Positions 46,701-55,172 of a DNA stretch of 64,000 nt are shown in pieces. The stretch is from the NCBI GenBank assembly GCA_020851375.1, contig JADZCV010000047.1, positions 1 to 64,000 on the forward strand, in the 5' to 3' direction. The translations under genes and the position numbers were made by a program. This stretch comes from Nitrospirota bacterium. Its GTDB lineage: Bacteria > Nitrospirota > 9FT-COMBO-42-15 > HDB-SIOI813. Every line of letters begins with the position of its first letter. Position 1 is the stretch's first letter. The notes under the pieces were generated by a model. It saw only the letters and a list, made by a program, of their open reading frames with translations. It had not been told where the DNA came from and searched no databases.

Positions 46701-46813
46701 GGAAAGAGGTCAACACCAATACGGGGGTAGCTTACTGCGCCGAGCAGGACTAGACCGAGTATGACCATTGTTGCGAACACAGGTTTTCTGATTGATGTAT
46801 CAGCGAGCCACAT
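43730..46813 (-). CDS. RND efflux pump inner-membrane transporter
   Basis: The 1027-residue HAE1/AcrB-type antiporter has 12 expected membrane segments in two halves. The proton-relay residues are visible: the Asp pair in VGILIDDAIIVIENIH (about residue 400) and the Lys in LILLMGLVKKNAILLVDY (about residue 930). It uses the proton gradient to export drugs or lipophilic compounds from the periplasm. Its start overlaps the adaptor gene by 14 bases. Confidence 0.93.
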   Translation of the reverse strand: MWLADTSIRKPVFATMVILGLVLLGAVSYPRIGVDLFPKVDFPIVNISTRLNGANAETMDIDVTDKVEAAINTINGVKSITSSSTEGRSQVIVEFVLERDIDLAVQDVREKISVIRGSLPRDIDEPVIEKVDPDANPILWLALSGNKTIRELSTYADEILREQLQKIDGVGAVRMAGLQLREIIVWLDSDKLAAYGITAHDVLNKLQRENIELPGGRIEDRTTEYSIKIKGEFAAVSDFNDLVITFKDGAPVRLRDIGRIEDGMQEKRSVTRFNRVPAVGFGIQKQSGTNTVEVIERVKKELVNIGKSLPPGMSIGISFDQSTFIKRSISEVQHHLIYGGIFATIAVLFFLRSLRITLFSALAIPTSIISTLAIMNAFGFTFNNMTMLALSLSVGILIDDAIIVIENIHRHIERGLSPREAASFATSEIGLAVSATTLAIIVIFLPVAFMKGIIGRFFFQFALTVVFAVAVSLFVSFTLIPMLASRYLKGTTANMHRHPAGRLSSSLEAGYLVVEDWYRRILTVALNHRAIVVISAGIIFIISMYLVKFIGKEFLPSEDQSRFIVRLEAPRDYSIDEIEKLFKGAEEFVLTIPEVKTVFYGQGTSGETNKGSMFVGLKPKAERTRSQQEIMAEIRNRLRKTPGLKGFAEDVSLVGGGQRMVPIQYTIKGRDLTGLQQYSENVVAEFSKLPGIVDVDSSLETGKPEIRVHIDRDKAADLGVNIASVAETINLLISGEVETTKYRDESRGRRYDVKMKLNPDDRNSPEDIKRLYTRSNDGRLIELSNIVTVQPAGGPGIINRVDRQRAITLFANLEGKPLGEAMAELDAISARILPSDYSTGYKGMAEMMGESFGYLMFALVFGVILAYMVLASQYESFIHPITVLLSMPFSFIGAFLAILITGKTLNIFTFIGLILLMGLVKKNAILLVDYTNTLRARGMERKEAILAAGPVRLRPILMTTFAMVLGMMPIAVGIGEGAETRSPMAIATIGGLLTSLFLTLVVVPVVYDLFDDLQDVIYRKRRKNLPV

Positions 46814-47873
46814 TTACCCTGATCCCGTCAGAAAGGTTCTGCTGACCGGCAATTACTACATTTTCGCCGGACCGCAAACCATCTGTAATTTCCATCAAAT
46901 CACCATATTTACTCCCTATCTTTACAATGTGTTCTTCTGCCCTGTCATCGCTTACGGTGAAGACCTTTATAGTTTCACCTTCATAAAGCAAAGCGGTCGC
47001 TGGTATGAGCACTGTACCTTTTGCCGCGCCGGTAAAGAGCCTGATCCTTGTAAACAGCCCAGGTCTTAAAACGCCGTCTGGATTGGGAACCACAGCCTCA
47101 GCCATGAGAGTCCTTGTCTTCTCGTCAAGGCCAGGATAGATTATGTTAATCTTCCCATGGAATTCCCTGTCATGGAATGACTCTGCCTTGAACTGTAAAT
47201 CCTGCCCCTTCTTTAAGACGCCTGAGTCCTTTTCAGATACAGAGAAATTCAATTTCAGCGGGTCAACCTGTATGACGGAGCATACTGGACTTCCGCTGCG
47301 TATGAAATTGCCTCCGGATACCATCCTGCTTTTAACTACACCGGAAATAGGGGAGTATATCCGGGTTTTGGTCAGCCTGTGTTCGGCAATAGATAATGCT
47401 GCTCCGGCTTTTTCAGCATCTGACTCAGCTAAAGACAATTGTGATGAAACAGAATCGTAATCATGCTGAGAAAGGAGTCCATCACCGTAGAGGGATTTCT
47501 TGCGATTATACTCCAATCGTATATTTGAGAGACTTACTTCTGCCTGTTTCATGGCAGCCTTTGCCCTCGTGACCTCAAGCAGATAATCAGTATTGTTAAT
47601 TGCTGCAATCAGCATCCCGCTGGTTACAACTGTTCCCTCATCTATATAGATACTGTCCAATATTCCATCTACCTCAGCGCCAATGGTAACCTCTTCATAA
47701 GGATATAATGTACCAACAGTTTCAATAAATGGCCTTAATGATTTTGTCTCCGCCGGCCGTACAGCGACATTGATGCTTTTTACCTTATTGACAACGGTTT
47801 CTTTTTCACCGCACCCCGAATACATAAACATTGAAGCTGTGACAAGCATGGGGATTACAACGTACCTGCTCAT
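46800..47873 (-). CDS. RND efflux periplasmic adaptor, lipoprotein
   Basis: The 357-residue membrane-fusion protein links the pump to the outer-membrane channel. A lipoprotein signal ends at MYSGC (Cys21). The lipoyl halves VTIGAEVDGILDSIYIDEGT and RIYSPISGVVKSRMV-like flank a coiled-coil hairpin (about residues 95-155), followed by beta-barrel and membrane-proximal domains. It shares four bases with tetR. Confidence 0.92.
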   Translation of the reverse strand: MSRYVVIPMLVTASMFMYSGCGEKETVVNKVKSINVAVRPAETKSLRPFIETVGTLYPYEEVTIGAEVDGILDSIYIDEGTVVTSGMLIAAINNTDYLLEVTRAKAAMKQAEVSLSNIRLEYNRKKSLYGDGLLSQHDYDSVSSQLSLAESDAEKAGAALSIAEHRLTKTRIYSPISGVVKSRMVSGGNFIRSGSPVCSVIQVDPLKLNFSVSEKDSGVLKKGQDLQFKAESFHDREFHGKINIIYPGLDEKTRTLMAEAVVPNPDGVLRPGLFTRIRLFTGAAKGTVLIPATALLYEGETIKVFTVSDDRAEEHIVKIGSKYGDLMEITDGLRSGENVVIAGQQNLSDGIRVNVAR

Positions 47874-48499
47874 TTCAATACTCCCTTTAACGTACCATCT
47901 GCAAATATGCCGGCAAACTGGCTTATGGTCCGCTTTATCTCATTTTTCCCCACGTTTCTCTCTTTTATAATTTCCTCTATATGAAAAAAAGAAAATATCA
48001 TGCCGAGAAAAGCCCTGGCAGCTACTTCAGATTGAAACTGTCTTATTTGTCCCTGACTCCGCCTGACATTTAAATAGCCGGCAAGAAGCCGCACCATCTC
48101 ATCTATAAATCTGCTGTGAACGACCTTCACTTTTTCAGGATATACATGAATTTCACATGTTATGATACGGACTAAAGATTTTCTTTCCTTAAGCGTCTCG
48201 AAAAAACGTGTTCCAATTTTACTGAGGCCGTCTTTATAATCAGAAGAGTTGTTTTCAAGTTCAGGAAGAAGTTCTCTCAGCCTTGGGAGAAATGAATATC
48301 TCTTCAGCATCTCCTCAAATAGATTTTCCTTGGAACCAAAGTGCCGGAAAAGGGTGACTTCAGTAACGCCTGCTTCAGACGCTATCTCTCTGGTAGATGT
48401 GCCTGGATATCCCTTCCTTGAGATGAGTTTTAGTGTCGCTGCAAGCAGTCTCTGACAGGTTTCTTCAGGTCTGGGTGTCAATTTACGCACAGGCCTCAT
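47870..48499 (-). CDS. TetR-family regulator of the efflux operon
   Basis: The 209-residue protein has an N-terminal helix-turn-helix (about residues 30-65: TSTREIASEAGVTEVTLFRH, then SKENLFEEML) and a helical ligand domain. It is encoded inside the operon, between tolC and the adaptor, with four-base overlaps on both sides. It is the likely repressor of the whole unit through the dyad at 49880-49895. Confidence 0.9.
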   Translation of the reverse strand: MRPVRKLTPRPEETCQRLLAATLKLISRKGYPGTSTREIASEAGVTEVTLFRHFGSKENLFEEMLKRYSFLPRLRELLPELENNSSDYKDGLSKIGTRFFETLKERKSLVRIITCEIHVYPEKVKVVHSRFIDEMVRLLAGYLNVRRSQGQIRQFQSEVAARAFLGMIFSFFHIEEIIKERNVGKNEIKRTISQFAGIFADGTLKGVLK

Positions 48500-49821
48500 T
48501 CATGACTCCTGATATCCTGTCCGGGCTCCACTGGAGATACTTCATCAAGGATCAATCCCATCTTCTTCTTTAAATCTATTATTGCAAGCTGGAGATCAAT
48601 GATGCTGTTGGAATAAGACTTTTGAGCTGACACAAGAGTTGAGTTTGCATCTATTACATCAGCATTGGCCGCTAATCCGTATGAGAATTGTTTGAACACA
48701 GTATTATAATTTTCTTCTGCAAAGGAAACCTGGGTCTTGTAAAATACTATAGCTGAATTGATGGCGTCAATATTGTAGGAGGCATCGCGTACCCCTAGTT
48801 CTATCTCCTTTGCCAGGCTTAGTTTCCTTAACTCAGTTTCCCTGTATTTACTTTCTGCCTCACGCACCTCTGCAATCCGTAATCCTCCCTCATAAAGCGG
48901 ATATGATAATGTAAGGGAGGCATAGATGCTTTCCTTGTTATAAAAGGAAGAAGAGACCGGATCCTGATCCCTGCCTGAATACACCCCGTCCAGTCTGAGG
49001 GTGGGCATAAATCCTCCCTTTGCATAACGAATCCCCTCTTTTGCGGTCTCAACCTCGGCCCCGGTCTTTCTATAATCATTTCTTTTACTGAGAGCTGTCC
49101 GGATAAATTCCTCAACAGTGCCATCCGGCGCCTGTTTACCGGCAGGCTCGGATACAGAAAAACCTGACGGAATTCCGAGCAGTCTGGCCAGCATGTCTTC
49201 TGCAATGCGGAGCTCCTTATTTACTCTTGACAGATCAGCCTGTATGCCTGCTGTTTCGGCATCAGCCCTCAGAACTGCTGTCCTGGTTACCTCCCCAACC
49301 TTAAACCTTGCAGAGGCCACCCTGCTTCTTTCCTCGGCCCTCTTCAGATCAGCCTCCTTAATCTCCTTTTCCCGTTGAATCCTTATCAACCCGAAGTATG
49401 AGTTCGCTACAGCCGAGACAATATCCTCTTTCGTTATTCCAACGCCTCTCTCACCGGCGTCAACCATATACTTTGCCTGTCTGAGCGCACTCCATTCCCT
49501 TCCGCCCCTGTATATTGGGAGGGACAATATCAAACTGTAATTCAGGCTGTAGTCAGGCTGAATTACAGTGACAGCTGAGCTCTTTTCTTCTGAATACTTT
49601 GTGTAGCTTCCTTCAGCAGTCAGCGAAGGAAGTATACTGGACACCGCTTTCTTCCTTGTCTGTTCAAGCTGATACAAACCTTCTCCAGCAATCCTGACGG
49701 CCTCATGATTTTTCAATGCAAGGTTATACGCCTCCTGCAGCGAAACAGTGCGATCAGCTGCAGCGGAAGGCGTGACGGAAAGAAATAATACGTAAAATAA
49801 TGATACAAGAATTAAGTACAT
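48496..49821 (-). CDS. TolC-family outer-membrane efflux protein
   Basis: TolC-type proteins form the outer-membrane exit duct. The product has a signal peptide (MYLILVSLFYVLFLSVTPSAAA) and two repeated helical/beta halves, with the family pattern NALLTVVSAQ-like seen as DANSTLVSAQKSYSNSIIDL. I chose the ATG whose first base is 49821 (441 residues) because GGAGGT lies six bases upstream; an earlier start at 49863 would add 14 residues before the signal peptide. It is the first gene of the efflux operon. Confidence 0.92.
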   Translation of the reverse strand: MYLILVSLFYVLFLSVTPSAAADRTVSLQEAYNLALKNHEAVRIAGEGLYQLEQTRKKAVSSILPSLTAEGSYTKYSEEKSSAVTVIQPDYSLNYSLILSLPIYRGGREWSALRQAKYMVDAGERGVGITKEDIVSAVANSYFGLIRIQREKEIKEADLKRAEERSRVASARFKVGEVTRTAVLRADAETAGIQADLSRVNKELRIAEDMLARLLGIPSGFSVSEPAGKQAPDGTVEEFIRTALSKRNDYRKTGAEVETAKEGIRYAKGGFMPTLRLDGVYSGRDQDPVSSSFYNKESIYASLTLSYPLYEGGLRIAEVREAESKYRETELRKLSLAKEIELGVRDASYNIDAINSAIVFYKTQVSFAEENYNTVFKQFSYGLAANADVIDANSTLVSAQKSYSNSIIDLQLAIIDLKKKMGLILDEVSPVEPGQDIRSHE

Positions 49822-49879
49822 AATCTGACCTCCATATTTCCATAATGTCCGGATTTGAACCAAACCTGATTATATGATT

Positions 49880-49929
49880 GTAAGTGATTACTAACACTAT
49901 TACAGAAAAAATATATTGTCAACTGTCAA
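49880..49929 (-). promoter_or_regulatory. Candidate efflux operon promoter and TetR operator
   Basis: Read on the minus strand, two TTGACA hexamers (49929-49924 and 49922-49917) precede TGTAAT (49904-49899). Just downstream, 49880-49895 matches GTnAGTnATnACTnAC with 12 of 16 symmetric positions. TTAGT/ACTAA-like dyads are common TetR-family operators. The spacer from the outer TTGACA is 19 bases, so the exact promoter is uncertain. Confidence 0.5.
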
Positions 49930-51110
49930 TAAACATCATCATGCGTCGAGGCCACCCTGTCTTTGCCGGTGCTGTACAGCCTGTAACTCCAGGATGCCTT
50001 GTCAACGGGATATTTATCATAAATGAATTTATTCCCCCATGCATCATAAATTATTCCCGCTTCAAGATAATTTTGAGAGATTAATATTGATAAAGATTCA
50101 GGAGAACTGCCATTATCCAGATAGTAGTATCCGATAGCCCTTTTAAGGTACTGCAATCTGGTCATTGTCTCCTGATTTCTGAGAAAATCAGAGACCCCTG
50201 TCAGTTCATTCATGCCGGCCATTTTACCTGCCGGAAACAACAGAAGAATAAAAATTAAAATGAAAATCAGCGCTGCGATCTGAAAGGCATACTTAAGTCT
50301 GATGCTGGATCCTGTATTCTCCTCAGGAGTTATGTCCGTAGCAGCAGGCGCATCATCCGGCGCCTGATTATTTTCATAAATAATATCCTTCTTTAAAGAT
50401 CTCTGAGTTATCAATCCTGACATCAGCAGGGTGAGCATTATCCTGTAAAGCGGAAATTGTGGCATTTCAGCCACATTGAGTATATCCGTTATGTCTCGAC
50501 TGCCGTCTACAAGGTTGTACACTGTTATTTCATCAGGGCTCAATCTGGAGAAAAGATGCTCTATTTCAGCTCCTCTCTCAGTTTGTGAAAAGACTATGTT
50601 TGATGAAGGGATCCTGGCCTCAATAAGACCCCATTCATCAACCATCCTTGAGCCTTCCATCAAAATGAAATCAGTCTGAACGGTTATTTGAAATTCCCTG
50701 TCATAATCTATCTCACAGGCGGTAAACTTATAATAACCATCCTTCCATCGTAATACATGGAATATGACTTCCATAAGTTGCTGCTGCAATGCCTCTTTTA
50801 CTTCATCTGTTGAAACATGGCCTGATGATACGAATACATTCCCTATCCTTTCCTTTGTTATTTCCTGCTTACGCAATGACTCCGCAACCTGGTCTTCAGT
50901 CATTTTACCGGCACTTTTCAGGATTTCCCCAAGGCGTTTTGTTTCTCCTCCGCTTATTGCCGTAGCAAACACAAGCTGGCCATTATCAAAATGCAGTTTT
51001 GTTGATTCACTCTTATGTGATATGGACACGACTCCGCTCTTTTTCTGCATGGATATGAGCTGCAGTATTTCAGCCAGACCAAATTCCTTTATGGAACCTT
51101 CAAGAGACAT
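49926..51110 (-). CDS. DUF4388 protein with membrane segment and GspG-like C-terminus
   Basis: The 394-residue product starts with a DUF4388 domain (about residues 1-105; MSLEGSIKEFGLAEILQLIS and KLHFDNGQLVFAT), then a second helical region, a hydrophobic membrane segment (about 272-292), and a C-terminal section ending in IIYDAWGNKFIYDKY and YRLYSTGKDRV, resembling the calcium-loop end of type II pseudopilin GspG. DUF4388 is frequent in gliding and two-component proteins of delta-like bacteria. The start overlaps the plsY-fusion stop by 11 bases. Role unknown. Confidence 0.8.
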   Translation of the reverse strand: MSLEGSIKEFGLAEILQLISMQKKSGVVSISHKSESTKLHFDNGQLVFATAISGGETKRLGEILKSAGKMTEDQVAESLRKQEITKERIGNVFVSSGHVSTDEVKEALQQQLMEVIFHVLRWKDGYYKFTACEIDYDREFQITVQTDFILMEGSRMVDEWGLIEARIPSSNIVFSQTERGAEIEHLFSRLSPDEITVYNLVDGSRDITDILNVAEMPQFPLYRIMLTLLMSGLITQRSLKKDIIYENNQAPDDAPAATDITPEENTGSSIRLKYAFQIAALIFILIFILLLFPAGKMAGMNELTGVSDFLRNQETMTRLQYLKRAIGYYYLDNGSSPESLSILISQNYLEAGIIYDAWGNKFIYDKYPVDKASWSYRLYSTGKDRVASTHDDVY

Positions 51111-53523
51111 TTCTTCCTACCATCTGGCCGGAGCGGAATGGACGGATACCGGTAAAAAACACCAGTATATAAGACAGGATGATTAATGAAATCCAGAAAA
51201 TGGATGGCCATTCAGGCATATAATATGCTGTATTCCATGTGGCGGCAGTCTGTTCAGATATTATTCCTGCAATACCTGTACTGAATATAATGCCCAAAAT
51301 TATCCCTTTGGCGGTTTGTCCTCTGATCATGTGCCACAGGCCAGGTATTATATAATAAATACGGCTGCTGCTCACAGATAGCAGGCTGCCATCCTGCTCC
51401 CTGGATTTACATGTTCTGCAAACACCTCCAAATATTTTTGAGCCTGTGCACCTCCCACATACGCTGCGGTTACAGGCAGGACAATAATACGCCATTGGCG
51501 TTCGTGGTTTGATATAAGAAATGACTGATAGTATTATGGCAATACTTATTCCCAGAAAGAGAAAGCTCTCAGCAGGTATTCTGATTAAAGCTTTAATAAT
51601 TCCGCCGGATAATGTGCCGGTATCATTTGAAGTCGTTAATGCAACACGCCACATATCACGTTTAGCAACCGGATATTCAATAACACGGTATCCGCTTCCC
51701 TTTGCCGACAACGCCGTAAAACGTTCCACATCGTGCAGGTTTATACTACTGGCTTTATTATAGGTCTCCTCTGCTTCAGCAAACAGGAGTTTTTCTCTGT
51801 AAACCTGACTTAAATTATATACTGGGATGGGAGATTCGGGAGATTCACGTATCGCATCAGTATAATATTTGATAGCCCTGTCATAGTTCCCCCTGTAGAA
51901 ACTGATGTTTCCGAGCGAATTAATTGCATTGATCCTGATAGTTCTGTTGCCTGAGTTTATTAGCCTCTCAAAGTATTGCTGCGATTCATCAATCTTTCCA
52001 TCTTTATTGGAAAGAAAGGCAATCCCAAAAGTTATATATTCGTTGCCTGGCTCAATTTTAAGATAGTCCTTTAAATGTTCAATAAGTTCCGGCTCGCCAT
52101 ATCCCCTCTCTGCGGCAACGAGTCCCCTGAGGATGATGTTGTTATGTGCAGTAGCAAAGATCGAGCTGTATTTGAGCAATACCGGTAAAAAGAGGAAAAA
52201 TATGATACAGATAACAGCAAGGATCTTGTCCTTCCTGCTCATATATATCCATGACAGGACTATCCATATCAGAACAAACCATGCAATTCCAAACAGGAAC
52301 GGGATAAAGGCAATTATAAGAAAGAAGATAATGTTAAAAGGACTGGTTACAAAGCCGGCAGTCAGCTCTTTAAATGTATGAAAAAATAACGGATATGTCC
52401 TGCAGCAAAGCGAGGCTGTAAATATAAGTATAGTAAAGCCAGCTCCAAGAAGAATTATTGAGTACAATCTCCCAGCCAGGTTAAATGATGTCCAGAAGTC
52501 TCTGAGAGTTGCCTTCACCCCTCCTGTGTATTCATAAAATATCTGTCCGATGCCGGCCCTGGACATATGGCGAAGCGCCTTTGCCGACAGGTAATAGGAT
52601 GGAGCATAATCAGGTGATAAATCCCTTGCAACAAGGCTTAGATGATAGGCATTATCAGGCGCACCCTTTTCCATAGACATATATCCCTCACGTACAAGGA
52701 GGGCGGCGATGTCATCAATTCTGTTGATCCCCAGCCTGTACCTGGTCCTGACAATTTCTTCAAGTATAAGGTCAGCAGAATTTGTATTACCGGCATTAAT
52801 TGCATTCTGTCTCTCTATCCATAATTTTTCTATCTCCACCGGGACCAGCCTGTCATGAGCGGCTTGTGTTTCTGCATAAGCCATTCCGGATGAAACAAGA
52901 ATTATTGAGGCAAGGATAACAGCCTTCATACCCCCTGCGCCGATCTTTCCCTCCGTACCTGCGACAAGTCTCCTGATGTTTTCAATATGCCTGAAATAGA
53001 GGAGGGAAGAAATAATCAGGGAGAAAATAATAAATAATATATGTCTTTCCCCTATGGCAGTGATAACCGGAAAGAAACCGAAGGATATAAGCGCGGCAAG
53101 TGATGAATACTTCCAGAGAAACATGCTTCCTATCCATATACCTATTGTGATCAGCCCTATATAGGGCCATAAGGAAAAGATGACGCCCATGCTTGTGGCT
53201 ACCCCCTTGCCCCCCCTGAATTTCAGAAATACAGTGTAGTTGTGACCAATGATGGCGGCAAAGGCAATTACAAGAGTCCACATATCAAGCCCCCATAATG
53301 ATTTGGCTATCAATACCGGTACAGCCCCTTTAAGTGCATCAAACAATAATGTCATGGCACCTCCTAATTTTCCCGTTGTCCGTAAGACATTTGTTGCCCC
53401 GATATTACCACTACCCTTTTGTCTTATGTCTCCGGCCCCCATCATCTTTGCAATAATCATCCCGAACGGTATTGAACCGGACAGGTAACCGAAGAAAATC
53501 ATGAATATCCTGAATGCAGTCAT
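51100..53523 (-). CDS. plsY: PlsY glycerol-3-phosphate acyltransferase fused to a TPR/zinc-ribbon membrane protein
   Basis: Residues 1-198 are a full PlsY, which moves acyl from acyl-phosphate to glycerol-3-phosphate: GYLSGSIPFGMIIAK, KGSGNIGATNVLRT and KFRGGKGVATSMG are the three family motifs. The frame continues without a stop into MKAVILASIILVSSGMAYAE (from residue 199), which looks like a former signal peptide. Then come helical repeats, several membrane segments, TPR units, and a cysteine cluster near residues 681-707 (CPAC, CGRC, CRTC). Total 807 residues. The start is the ATG overlapping the pgsA stop. Confidence 0.85.
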   Translation of the reverse strand: MTAFRIFMIFFGYLSGSIPFGMIIAKMMGAGDIRQKGSGNIGATNVLRTTGKLGGAMTLLFDALKGAVPVLIAKSLWGLDMWTLVIAFAAIIGHNYTVFLKFRGGKGVATSMGVIFSLWPYIGLITIGIWIGSMFLWKYSSLAALISFGFFPVITAIGERHILFIIFSLIISSLLYFRHIENIRRLVAGTEGKIGAGGMKAVILASIILVSSGMAYAETQAAHDRLVPVEIEKLWIERQNAINAGNTNSADLILEEIVRTRYRLGINRIDDIAALLVREGYMSMEKGAPDNAYHLSLVARDLSPDYAPSYYLSAKALRHMSRAGIGQIFYEYTGGVKATLRDFWTSFNLAGRLYSIILLGAGFTILIFTASLCCRTYPLFFHTFKELTAGFVTSPFNIIFFLIIAFIPFLFGIAWFVLIWIVLSWIYMSRKDKILAVICIIFFLFLPVLLKYSSIFATAHNNIILRGLVAAERGYGEPELIEHLKDYLKIEPGNEYITFGIAFLSNKDGKIDESQQYFERLINSGNRTIRINAINSLGNISFYRGNYDRAIKYYTDAIRESPESPIPVYNLSQVYREKLLFAEAEETYNKASSINLHDVERFTALSAKGSGYRVIEYPVAKRDMWRVALTTSNDTGTLSGGIIKALIRIPAESFLFLGISIAIILSVISYIKPRTPMAYYCPACNRSVCGRCTGSKIFGGVCRTCKSREQDGSLLSVSSSRIYYIIPGLWHMIRGQTAKGIILGIIFSTGIAGIISEQTAATWNTAYYMPEWPSIFWISLIILSYILVFFTGIRPFRSGQMVGRNVS

Positions 53524-54071
53524 GTTTTTTTCATGCCGGACCAGAACCTGATGGTATAGTCCCCTCCTGATATTATTGCGAGAATAGCTGAATACCAAAG
53601 CATAACAGTTCCGATTTCATGTAAATCAATGACCCTCGAACCCAGTGAAACCGGATAATCAAGTATGAGTAATACCAATGCAACAATTTGCACGAGGGTT
53701 TTCATCTTACCCATATCCCTGGCAGCAATCACCACACCAATGGATGAGGCTATAGCCCTTAGGCCAGTTATGGCGATATCTCTCCCCACAATCACTATGG
53801 CGAGCCACGACGGCACCCTGTGCAGTTCAACGAGCATGATCAGGGCTGACAATACAAGTAGCTTATCGGCAACAGGGTCAAGGAGCTTGCCTGATAACGT
53901 GACCTGTTTAAACTTCCTTGCAAGGTATCCGTCAAACCAGTCTGTTAAGGATGCGACTATAAAAATAAGTGCAGCCCAGCCGGACCTTGATGCAGATGGC
54001 ACTGCAAAGACTATTATAAAAAAAGGTATAAGTAATATTCGCAGAGTGGTAAGGATATTGGGTAGATTCAA
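53520..54071 (-). CDS. pgsA: CDP-diacylglycerol-glycerol-3-phosphate 3-phosphatidyltransferase
   Basis: PgsA makes phosphatidylglycerol phosphate in the inner membrane. The CDP-alcohol transferase motif is intact: DWFDGYLARKF followed by SGKLLDPVADK. I chose the TTG with first base 54071 (183 residues, MNLPNILTTLRI), six bases after AAAGGG. The TTG at 54077 would sit directly on that site. It shares four bases with plsY and lies just after a kdsC remnant. Confidence 0.92.
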   Translation of the reverse strand: MNLPNILTTLRILLIPFFIIVFAVPSASRSGWAALIFIVASLTDWFDGYLARKFKQVTLSGKLLDPVADKLLVLSALIMLVELHRVPSWLAIVIVGRDIAITGLRAIASSIGVVIAARDMGKMKTLVQIVALVLLILDYPVSLGSRVIDLHEIGTVMLWYSAILAIISGGDYTIRFWSGMKKT

Positions 54072-54073
54072 AT

Positions 54074-54178
54074 TCAACCCTTTGCCTTAAGTATGAAATC
54101 CGTAAGAATTCCGTCAACATGCAGCAGGAACCGGATATTACTGGCCTTTTCAGTCAGAGATTTGATATCAGGCAATTC
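54074..54178 (-). pseudogene. kdsC: Truncated kdsC remnant (KDO-8-phosphate phosphatase)
   Basis: Directly after the kdsD stop and in its frame, 34 codons read ELPDIKSLTEKASNIRFLLH then VDGILTDFILKAKG and stop. This matches the N-terminus of KdsC, whose HAD motif is LDVDGVLTDG. The nucleophilic first Asp is His here, the Gly after LTD is Phe, and the remaining roughly 130 residues are gone. No ATG opens it. I read it as the remains of kdsC after a deletion reaching pgsA. Confidence 0.72.
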
Positions 54179-55153
54179 TTAAACTAGTCCCTTCTTTAAC
54201 AGATCATGAAGGTGTATTATACCTGCTACTGTCATGTCTTTATTTACAACAGCAAGAGATGTTATTGAATGTTTTTCCATAATCTGGACTGCCGATGCTG
54301 CAAGCATGTCCTGGTGAATTATCTTCGGATCCTGAGTAGCTGCCTCAGCGGCAGTACGACTGAATATATCACTTGCGCTGACGGACTCGCGCTCGAGCAA
54401 TCTTCTTAAATCTCCATCTGTAATTATCCCAAAAAGCCTGTTATTTTCATCGAGAACAGTCGTCACCCCCAGCTTCTTTGATGTCATTTCAAAAAATACA
54501 TCCTTCATAGGTGTGTCTTTGTACACAACAGGTATATCCAAGCCTGTATGCATAATATCCTCTACACGAAGAAGAAGGCGTCTGCCAAGTGCCCCGCCAG
54601 GATGAAACAGTGCAAAATCTTCCTCCCTGAATTTGCGTTTTTCGAGAAGGGTAACTGCAAGTGCGTCTCCCATTGCAAGTGCCGCAGTGGTGCTGGCTGT
54701 AGGCACTAAATTCATAGGGCACGCCTCCTCCTTAATACTGACATCCAGGACTGCATCGCTATTTCTGGAAAGAGTGGAATCAGGTTTTCCGGTAAGGCAT
54801 ATCATACGCAGGCCCATCTTCTTAAAAACTGGCAATAAGGCGAGTATTTCGTCCGTTTCACCACTGTTTGATATGGCTATTATTATATCCTCATGAATGA
54901 TCATACCTATGTCCCCATGTATACCTTCGGCAGGATGAAGAAAAAAAGCAGGGGTGCCGGTACTTGCCAGTGTAGCAGCTATTTTTCTGCCTATCAAGCC
55001 TGACTTGCCCATTCCTGTAACAACAACCCTCCCCTTACAGTTGTAGAGAAGGGTAATTGCATCTGAAAAGCTCTGGTTCAGTCTTGCCTTTAGAGTGTCA
55101 ATGGCCTTAGCTTCAATATCGAGAACCCTGCGGCCTGTTTCTATGTCACCCAC
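54179..55153 (-). CDS. kdsD: Arabinose-5-phosphate isomerase
   Basis: KdsD converts ribulose-5-phosphate to arabinose-5-phosphate for Kdo synthesis. A SIS domain (GKSGLIGRKIAATLASTGTP and ISNSGETDEIL) is followed by two CBS domains from about residue 200. I chose the GTG with first base 55153 (324 residues) because GGAGG lies ten bases upstream; a TTG at 55180 would overlap kdsA but has no ribosome-binding site. It lies between kdsA and the kdsC remnant. Confidence 0.94.
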   Translation of the reverse strand: MGDIETGRRVLDIEAKAIDTLKARLNQSFSDAITLLYNCKGRVVVTGMGKSGLIGRKIAATLASTGTPAFFLHPAEGIHGDIGMIIHEDIIIAISNSGETDEILALLPVFKKMGLRMICLTGKPDSTLSRNSDAVLDVSIKEEACPMNLVPTASTTAALAMGDALAVTLLEKRKFREEDFALFHPGGALGRRLLLRVEDIMHTGLDIPVVYKDTPMKDVFFEMTSKKLGVTTVLDENNRLFGIITDGDLRRLLERESVSASDIFSRTAAEAATQDPKIIHQDMLAASAVQIMEKHSITSLAVVNKDMTVAGIIHLHDLLKKGLV

Positions 55154-55172
55154 TCGAATATATCCTCCATGA

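Noticed and set aside
53932-54120. 62-codon minus-strand frame over the kdsC remnant and pgsA start
   Set aside because: It is out of frame with both, has no similarity to known proteins and no ribosome-binding site.
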